Shown in pieces: positions 58,270-64,000 of a stretch of 64,000 nt of DNA (within the stretch, counting starts at the first letter, position 1; each line of letters begins with the position of its first letter). This DNA is from Marinobacter psychrophilus (GTDB lineage Bacteria > Pseudomonadota > Gammaproteobacteria > Pseudomonadales > Oleiphilaceae): contig NZ_CP011494.1 in assembly GCF_001043175.1 (NCBI RefSeq), forward strand, positions 1,178,001-1,242,000, given 5' to 3'. Both the position numbers and the translations under genes were made by a program. The notes under the pieces were generated by a model. It was given only the letters and a program-made list of their open reading frames with translations, ran no database searches and was not told the DNA's origin.

Positions 58270-59616
58270 ATGATAAAGATCACAAAAGGCCTAGATCTTC
58301 CCATCAGCGGCGTCCCCGAACAGACCATCACCGACGGCAAACCGATTCGCCACGTGGCACTTGTCGGCTTTGACTACAACGGCATGAAGCCGACGATGGA
58401 TGTTAAGGAAGGGGACCGCGTTAAGCGCGGCACGCTGCTGTTTACGGATAAGAAGACCGAAGGCGTTCGTTACACTTCACCGGCAGCGGGCGTGGTGAAA
58501 GAAATTAACCGTGGTGACCGTCGGGTTTTCCAGTCGATTGTCATCGAAATTGATGGCAACGAGGCGGAAACCTTCGCGTCTTACAGCGATGCCGATATTG
58601 CGGGCCTAGAGCGCAAGCAAGTTGTTGATAACCTAGTGGAATCGGGGTTGTGGGCGACGCTGGTAACGCGCCCGTTCAGCAAGGTGCCGGCGATTGACTC
58701 CGTGCCTCATTCAATCTTTGTGTCGGTGATGGATACCAACCCGTTGGCCGCAGACCCTACCATTATTATTGCCGAGAACAGCAAGGCCTTTGAAAACGGC
58801 CTGAGCATTATTGCCAAGCTGACAGCTGGCAAGGTGTTCGTAACAGGCAAGCCTGGCTCAAACGTGGCAGTGCCCAAGTCTGATGTCATTGAAGTCAATC
58901 AGTGTGACGGCGTTCACCCGGCAGGTAACGTAGGCACCCATATTCATCACCTGGACCCGGTATCGCTCAGCAAAACTGTGTGGTCTGTAAATTATCAAGA
59001 CGTTATTGATATCGGCAAGCTGTTCGTTACCGGTGAACTTCCCATTGAGCGCGTTGTCGCAATTGGTGGGCCTAAAGCTCTGAAACCTCGCCTGGTTCGT
59101 ACGCGTTTAGGAGCAAGTCTGGTTGAGTTGTTGGATGGCGAAACCGAAACTGACTGTGAATTGCGCCCGATATCGGGTTCGGTGTTTGGCGGCCGACGGG
59201 CCGAAGGGACCTGCGCTTATTTAGGGCGTTTCGCCAATCAGGTGTCGGTGCTGGCTGAAGGCAATAGCCGGCACTTCATGGCCTACCTGTCGCCGGGCGT
59301 GAACAAATTTTCGACATTGAACATTTACCTGTCAAAACTGACGGGTGGTAAGCGTTTCAACTTCAATACCAGCACCAACGGCAGCGAACGAGCGATGGTT
59401 CCGGTGGGCGCTTACGAGCGCGTTATGCCGTTAGACATATTGCCAACCCAGCTGTTGCGGGCGTTAATCGTCGGTGACACAGAAATGGCCCAGAAACTGG
59501 GTGCGCTGGAACTGGATGAAGAAGATCTGGCTCTGTGCACCTTTGTGTGTCCGGGTAAATATGAATACGGGCCAATTCTCCGAGAGAATCTGACCCGCAT
59601 CGAGATCGAGGGCTAA
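58270..59616 (+). CDS. nqrA: Na+-translocating NADH:quinone reductase subunit A
   Basis: A 448-residue subunit at the cytoplasmic face of the NQR complex. The family N terminus [18 protein letters not shown] supports the ATG at 58270; the ATG at 58261 would add three residues. Conserved pieces include [27 protein letters not shown] and the C-terminal [16 protein letters not shown]. NqrA helps bind ubiquinone. It is the first gene of nqrABCDEF, with a 3-base gap to nqrB. Nqr pumps sodium as it oxidises NADH, typical of marine bacteria. Confidence 0.96.
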   Translation: MIKITKGLDLPISGVPEQTITDGKPIRHVALVGFDYNGMKPTMDVKEGDRVKRGTLLFTDKKTEGVRYTSPAAGVVKEINRGDRRVFQSIVIEIDGNEAETFASYSDADIAGLERKQVVDNLVESGLWATLVTRPFSKVPAIDSVPHSIFVSVMDTNPLAADPTIIIAENSKAFENGLSIIAKLTAGKVFVTGKPGSNVAVPKSDVIEVNQCDGVHPAGNVGTHIHHLDPVSLSKTVWSVNYQDVIDIGKLFVTGELPIERVVAIGGPKALKPRLVRTRLGASLVELLDGETETDCELRPISGSVFGGRRAEGTCAYLGRFANQVSVLAEGNSRHFMAYLSPGVNKFSTLNIYLSKLTGGKRFNFNTSTNGSERAMVPVGAYERVMPLDILPTQLLRALIVGDTEMAQKLGALELDEEDLALCTFVCPGKYEYGPILRENLTRIEIEG

Positions 59617-59619
59617 ATT

Positions 59620-60828
59620 ATGGCTATCCGACAGTTTCTCGACGGAATCGAGCATCATTTTGAGAAAGGTGGTCGTCACGAGCGTTGGTACGCGCTCTAC
59701 GAAGCGGTAGACACCATTTTCTACTCGCCCAGTTCGGTCACCAAATCCACCTCTCATGTGCGTGATGGCATTGACCTGAAGCGCATCATGATTACGGTGT
59801 GGCTGTGCACCTTTCCGGCCATGTTCTTCGGTATGTGGAACATCGGCTTTCAGGCCAACAGCTATCTAGCCACCAATCCGGAGGCTTTGATCGGAGACGG
59901 CGGCTTACGCACGGCGTTTATAAACGCTATGGCGGTCACCGGTGCAGGTGCTGGCCTGCTGGATAATTTCATCTACGGCATGGCTTACTTTATTCCCATC
60001 TACGTGGTGACCTTTGTTGTCGGCGGGTTCTGGGAAGTGATGTTTGCCACCGTGCGTCGCCACGAAATCAACGAAGGCTTTTTTGTAACCTCGATTTTGT
60101 TTGCGCTGATTTGCCCGCCCACCGTGCCTTTGTGGCAAGTGGCTTTGGGCATTACCTTCGGCATCGTGATCGGTAAAGAAGTGTTTGGCGGAACCGGCAA
60201 GAACTTCCTCAACCCGGCATTGACCGGCCGTGCTTTCCTGTACTTCGCCTATCCGGCGCAGATCTCCGGTGACACGGTATGGACAGCGGTTGACGGTTTT
60301 AGCGGTGCGACATCTCTGAGCTGGGCTGCCAGCGGCGGTGTTGAAGCTCTGGAAAGTCAGATTGGTTGGTCAAACGCATTCATGGGCACCATTCAGGGCT
60401 CTATGGGTGAAACCTCGACCCTGGCTGTGCTGGCAGGTGGCGCTGTGCTGCTGGTCATGAAAATAGCCTCTTACCGTATTGTTGGGGGCGTATTGCTAGG
60501 CATGATTGCCACCTCGCTGCTAATGAATGTGGTGGGGTCAGAAACGAATCCCATGTTTGCCGTGCCGGCGTACTGGCATCTAGTGATTGGTGGTTTTGCC
60601 TTCGGCATGATGTTTATGGCGACGGACCCGGTGTCGTCTGCCATGACCCACACCGGCCGCTGGTGCTTCGGTATTCTGGTGGGCGTGATGACCATTCTGA
60701 TACGTGTCGTAAACCCGGCCTTTCCCGAAGGCATCATGCTGGCGATCTTGTTCGCTAACCTGTTTGCCCCGCTGATGGACCACTACGTTGTTCAGGCTAA
60801 TGTTAAACGGAGGCTCGCTCGTGGCTAA
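59620..60828 (+). CDS. nqrB: Na+-translocating NADH:quinone reductase subunit B
   Basis: A 402-residue membrane subunit with about ten helices. The covalent FMN attachment motif is SGATSLS, with the Thr in the GATS context near residue 228. NqrB holds FMN and the riboflavin site and contributes to sodium movement. It overlaps nqrC by 8 bp. The sequence is complete and shows no break. Confidence 0.97.
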   Translation: MAIRQFLDGIEHHFEKGGRHERWYALYEAVDTIFYSPSSVTKSTSHVRDGIDLKRIMITVWLCTFPAMFFGMWNIGFQANSYLATNPEALIGDGGLRTAFINAMAVTGAGAGLLDNFIYGMAYFIPIYVVTFVVGGFWEVMFATVRRHEINEGFFVTSILFALICPPTVPLWQVALGITFGIVIGKEVFGGTGKNFLNPALTGRAFLYFAYPAQISGDTVWTAVDGFSGATSLSWAASGGVEALESQIGWSNAFMGTIQGSMGETSTLAVLAGGAVLLVMKIASYRIVGGVLLGMIATSLLMNVVGSETNPMFAVPAYWHLVIGGFAFGMMFMATDPVSSAMTHTGRWCFGILVGVMTILIRVVNPAFPEGIMLAILFANLFAPLMDHYVVQANVKRRLARG

Positions 60829-61624
60829 GGTTAAAGAAACAGTCTCCAGAACGTTAATGGTCGCTTTGGTACTGAGTATTGTGTTTTCAGTTATCGTATC
60901 GACCGCCGCAGTATTGCTGCGCCCGGCACAGATTAAAAATCAGAACCTGGACATCAAAACCAATATCCTGGCGGCTTCGGGTATGTTGCCGGAGGCCGCC
61001 AGTGCCGAGCAGATCGAAGATATTTTTACTCGCTTTGATGTTCGCCTGGTAGATTTGGATTCTGGCGCCTTTGTTGAACCTGAAGCAGTCAATGTGCAAG
61101 ACGCGATGAAATACGATATGTACAAAGCCGCGTCTGACCCGGACATGTCCACCAAGATTCCTGCCAAGGAAGACCTGGCGGGCATAAAGCGTCGCCCTAA
61201 CGTAGCCAAGGTCTATCTGCTGCGCGAAGGCGACGAGGTGAAGCGCGTTGTACTGCCGGTTCACGGTTATGGTTTGTGGTCCACTCTGTATGGTTTTGTA
61301 TCCCTTGAGGGCGACTTGAACACCATCGAAGGCTTGGGCTTTTACGCCCACGCGGAAACGCCGGGCTTGGGTGGCGAGGTGGATAACCCGCGCTGGAAGT
61401 CCCAGTGGGTGGGTAAGCAGCTTTACGACGAAAACAAAACCGAGCCGCAGATCCGCCTGGTAAAAGGCGGTGTTGATGCCAATACTGCGAACAAGCAACA
61501 CAAAGTGGACGCGCTTTCCGGTGCCACTTTGACCAGTCGCGGTGTAGAGCATCTGGTGAATTATTGGATGGGTGATCGTGGCTACGCGGCGTTCCTCAAG
61601 AAACTTCGTCAAGGGGAGGTCTGA
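60821..61624 (+). CDS. nqrC: Na+-translocating NADH:quinone reductase subunit C
   Basis: A 267-residue protein with one N-terminal membrane helix (about 10-30) and a periplasmic FMN domain carrying [13 protein letters not shown], whose Thr binds FMN covalently. The GTG at 60821 is chosen: GGAGG lies eight bases upstream and the start then matches the family ([11 protein letters not shown]); earlier in-frame starts lie inside nqrB. It is followed 2 bases later by nqrD. Confidence 0.96.
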   Translation: MAKVKETVSRTLMVALVLSIVFSVIVSTAAVLLRPAQIKNQNLDIKTNILAASGMLPEAASAEQIEDIFTRFDVRLVDLDSGAFVEPEAVNVQDAMKYDMYKAASDPDMSTKIPAKEDLAGIKRRPNVAKVYLLREGDEVKRVVLPVHGYGLWSTLYGFVSLEGDLNTIEGLGFYAHAETPGLGGEVDNPRWKSQWVGKQLYDENKTEPQIRLVKGGVDANTANKQHKVDALSGATLTSRGVEHLVNYWMGDRGYAAFLKKLRQGEV

Positions 61625-61626
61625 TC

Positions 61627-62292
61627 ATGTCCGAAATGACCGCTAAAAAAGTTCTTTTTGAACCAATTTTCAGTAACAACCCGATTGGATTGCAGATTCT
61701 GGGTATTTGTTCAGCGCTGGCGGTAACCACCAGCATGAACGTCACCATTGTTATGTGTCTTTCCGTTACTGCGGTAACCGCTTGTTCCAACCTGGCGGTA
61801 TCGCTGGTGCGGGCAAAAATTCCGAACAGTATCCGCATCATCGCCCAGATGACCATTATTGCTTCTCTGGTTATTGTGGTGGATCAGTTGCTGAAGGCGT
61901 ATGCCTATGAAGTGTCCAAGCAGCTGTCGGTGTTCGTTGGTCTGATCATCACCAACTGTATCGTTATGGGCCGTGCAGAAGGTTTTGCCATGAAGAACGG
62001 GCCTTGGCTGAGCTTCCTTGATGGCATAGGCAACGGTCTGGGCTACTCGGTGATGCTGCTCTTTGTCGCCTTCTTCCGTGAGTTGCTGGGCGCCGGTTCA
62101 CTGTTTGGCGTTACCCTGATGCTGCCTGTCAGTCAAGGCGGTTGGTACGTCCCCAACGGGCTGTTGCTGTTGCCGCCCAGCGCGTTCTTTATCATTGGCA
62201 TGGCAATTTGGGCCCTGCGCGCATGGAGACCCGAGCAAGTGGAAGAGGCAGACTTCAAAATGTCCCGCCACACCCATAAGGAGGCTTTCTGA
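61627..62292 (+). CDS. nqrD: Na+-translocating NADH:quinone reductase subunit D
   Basis: A 221-residue membrane protein with six helices and the paired half-helix layout shared by NqrD, NqrE and RnfA/E. Cysteines in [15 protein letters not shown] and [15 protein letters not shown] match the family's iron site at the interface with NqrE. Its stop overlaps the nqrE start by one base (TGATG). Confidence 0.97.
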   Translation: MSEMTAKKVLFEPIFSNNPIGLQILGICSALAVTTSMNVTIVMCLSVTAVTACSNLAVSLVRAKIPNSIRIIAQMTIIASLVIVVDQLLKAYAYEVSKQLSVFVGLIITNCIVMGRAEGFAMKNGPWLSFLDGIGNGLGYSVMLLFVAFFRELLGAGSLFGVTLMLPVSQGGWYVPNGLLLLPPSAFFIIGMAIWALRAWRPEQVEEADFKMSRHTHKEAF

Positions 62293-62900
62293 TGGAGCAT
62301 TACATCAGTCTGCTGGTTAAGGCTATTTTTGTTGAAAACATGGCTTTGGCCTTTTTTCTGGGTATGTGTACCTTCCTGGCGATCTCTAAAAAGATCGAAG
62401 CCGCAACTGGCCTGGGTATTGCCGTGGTGGTGGTGCTGACCCTCACCGTGCCGGTGAACAACCTGATCTACAACAATATTCTGCGTGAAGGTGCGTTGTC
62501 TTGGGCCGGATTGCCTAACACAGACCTGAGCTTTTTGGGATTGATTACGTACATTGGCGTAATCGCTGCGATTGTGCAGATCATGGAAATGGTTCTGGAT
62601 AAGTACATGCCGGCGCTGTACGCCGCACTTGGGGTGTTTCTGCCGCTTATTACAGTGAACTGCGCCATTTTGGGTGCGGCCCTGTTCATGGTCGAGCGCG
62701 ACTACACCTTCGGTGAGAGTGTGGTGTACGGTTTCGGTGCCGGCGTAGGTTGGGCACTGGCGATTGTGGCTTTGGCCGGCATTCGGGAAAAACTTAAGTA
62801 CAGCGACGTACCGGAAGGCCTGCGGGGCTTGGGCATAACCTTTATTACCGTAGGTTTGATGTCGTTGGGCTTTATGTCTTTCTCCGGCATTTCCCTGTAA
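62292..62900 (+). CDS. nqrE: Na+-translocating NADH:quinone reductase subunit E
   Basis: A 202-residue membrane protein with six helices, in inverted relation to NqrD. The iron-site cysteines are in [14 protein letters not shown] and [13 protein letters not shown]. Together NqrD and NqrE move electrons across the membrane between the 2Fe-2S centre of NqrF and FMN of NqrC. A 39-base gap leads to nqrF. Confidence 0.97.
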   Translation: MEHYISLLVKAIFVENMALAFFLGMCTFLAISKKIEAATGLGIAVVVVLTLTVPVNNLIYNNILREGALSWAGLPNTDLSFLGLITYIGVIAAIVQIMEMVLDKYMPALYAALGVFLPLITVNCAILGAALFMVERDYTFGESVVYGFGAGVGWALAIVALAGIREKLKYSDVPEGLRGLGITFITVGLMSLGFMSFSGISL

Positions 62901-62939
62901 TTCACACCCGGTGATTCGGATAAACGAAAAGGCGAGACC

Positions 62940-64000
62940 ATGAATACAGAAATTATTCTCGGCGTAGTCATGTTCACTGTGATTGTTCTGGCGCTGGTCG
63001 CGATTATCCTCGCGGCCCGTTCAAAACTGGTCAGTACCGGTGATGTGACGATTGAAATCAATGATGACCCCGAGCACACGGTGCAAACCGAAGCCGGTGG
63101 GAAACTGCTGAACACATTGTCCGGCAGTGGTATCTTTTTGTCGTCTGCCTGTGGCGGAGGCGGAACTTGCGCCCAGTGCAAGTGCAAGGTTTTTGAAGGT
63201 GGCGGCGCTATGTTGGCCACGGAAAGAACCCACTTCACTAACCGGGAAGAAAAAGAAGGCTGGCGTCTGTCGTGCCAGGTTCCGGTAAAGCAGAACATGA
63301 AAATTGAAGTGCCGGAAGAGTTTTTCGGTGTGAAGAAGTGGGAATGTGAAGTGGTAAGTAACCACAATCAGGCCACCTTTATTAAAGAGCTGATTCTGAA
63401 GTTGCCTGAGGGCGAAGAAGTCGACTTCCGTGCGGGCGGTTACGTTCAGCTGGAATGCCCGGAGTACGAAATCGACTTCAAGAAATTTGCGATCGAAGAA
63501 AAGTTCCGAGAAGATTGGGATAAGCACGATATCTGGCGCTATAAGGCCATCAACAAAGAAGACACGATCCGCGCTTACTCCATGGCCAACTATCCGGAAG
63601 AGAAAGGCGTGTTGAAGTTTAACATCCGTATCGCAACGCCCCCTCCGGGCACCGACCACAACCCGGGAATCATGTCGAGCTTCGTTTTTGATTTGGAGCC
63701 AGGGGACAAGATGACCGTGATGGGTCCGTTTGGTGAGTTCTTTGCTAAAAAGACCGATGCAGAAATGGTGTTTGTGGGTGGCGGTGCCGGTATGGCGCCC
63801 ATGCGTTCCCTCATCTTTGACCAACTCAAACGTCTGAACTCCAAGCGCAAGATCAGCTTCTGGTATGGCGCACGTAGCGTACGGGAAATGTTCTACGTCG
63901 AAGACTTTGACGGTTTGGCCAAAGAAAATGATAACTTTGTGTGGCATGTGGCTTTGTCTGACCCCCAGCCAAACGACGACTGGAGTGGTGACACCGGATT
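62940..64000 (+). CDS. nqrF: Na+-translocating NADH:quinone reductase subunit F (3' end outside window)
   Basis: The first 353 codons of NqrF are present, running off the window end. A membrane helix (about 5-25) is followed by a 2Fe-2S domain with Cys71-x5-Cys77-x2-Cys80 and Cys112, then the ferredoxin-reductase-like FAD domain ([10 protein letters not shown]) and the start of the NADH domain ([19 protein letters not shown]). It takes electrons from NADH into the complex. The ATG at 62940 follows AGGCGAGA. Only the C-terminal part of the NADH domain is missing. Confidence 0.96.
   Translation, partial: MNTEIILGVVMFTVIVLALVAIILAARSKLVSTGDVTIEINDDPEHTVQTEAGGKLLNTLSGSGIFLSSACGGGGTCAQCKCKVFEGGGAMLATERTHFTNREEKEGWRLSCQVPVKQNMKIEVPEEFFGVKKWECEVVSNHNQATFIKELILKLPEGEEVDFRAGGYVQLECPEYEIDFKKFAIEEKFREDWDKHDIWRYKAINKEDTIRAYSMANYPEEKGVLKFNIRIATPPPGTDHNPGIMSSFVFDLEPGDKMTVMGPFGEFFAKKTDAEMVFVGGGAGMAPMRSLIFDQLKRLNSKRKISFWYGARSVREMFYVEDFDGLAKENDNFVWHVALSDPQPNDDWSGDTG

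Noticed and set aside
63021..63947. 308-codon minus-strand reading frame near the window end
   Set aside because: Antisense to nqrF, whose iron-sulfur and flavin motifs are clearly coding.
1..64000. Search for tRNA, rRNA, CRISPR array, insertion sequence and prophage genes
   Set aside because: No transposase, integrase, phage structural gene, tRNA-like cloverleaf or spaced repeat array was recognised by eye; a tRNA scan would be needed to exclude small RNAs fully.

Overview
The window looks like a chromosomal segment of a marine, polar-flagellated gammaproteobacterium close to Marinobacter, with Pseudomonas-type gene organisation. The main pointers are a flhA-flhF-fleN-fliA-cheYZAB-motCD-parC-parP-cheW chemotaxis/flagellar locus, a PsrA-type TetR regulator, a 180-kDa-type NAD-glutamate dehydrogenase, a long-form GAPDH beside mfd, and a sodium-pumping NADH:quinone reductase (nqr) operon. 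The assignment is by gene content and protein resemblance only. No rRNA, tRNA, insertion sequence, prophage or CRISPR array was recognised.

Layout. 1-3128 (+): end of an acyl-CoA catabolic operon (enoyl-CoA hydratase end, ADP-forming acyl-CoA synthetase, second enoyl-CoA hydratase). 3205-6306 (-): a visibly AT-richer block with copper nitrite reductase nirK, an unrecognised envelope protein and an SCO-type copper chaperone, preceded by two FNR/ANR-type boxes. 6307-8250 (-): uraA and upp for uracil salvage. 8510-22605 (+): the flagellar/chemotaxis locus, with sigma-54-type promoters before flhA and cheW and a degenerate one before parC. 22622-24288 (-): a soluble FlhB-like protein and a FliK-like protein. 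24408-31804 (+): the full ccmABCDEFGHI cytochrome c maturation operon. 31881-38695 (-): moxR-DUF58-DUF4381-batA-batB/C-batD. 38888-46902 (+): gdhB, a beta-carbonic anhydrase and two rRNA guanine methyltransferases (rsmC, rlmG type). 47005-52059: riboflavin synthase (-), an unknown membrane protein, psrA with two palindromic operators, a YkuD protein, an MscS channel and a methylthio-nucleoside phosphorylase. 52082-56241 (-): csiV and mfd. 56443-57912 (+): long-form gap with a strong terminator. 58270-64000 (+): nqrABCDE and the start of nqrF, which runs off the window.

How the genes work together. FlhF, FleN, ParC and ParP should place and number the polar flagellum and chemosensory array; CheA carries a three-copy acidic motif in its linker that is a candidate dock for ParP/ParC. 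NirK needs copper (SCO-like chaperone nearby) and low-oxygen induction (the two boxes), and probably draws electrons from cytochromes c matured by the Ccm system 18 kb away. Nqr couples NADH oxidation to sodium export, and GdhB feeds glutamate carbon and NADH into the same respiratory chain.

Most of the window is well-known core biology. The parts that go beyond routine annotation are the nirK block with its unknown middle gene, the CheA linker repeats with the ParC/ParP pair, the sigma-54 promoter inside the chemotaxis cluster, the FlhB-like/FliK-like pair, the tandem PsrA operators and the uncharacterised membrane protein before psrA.
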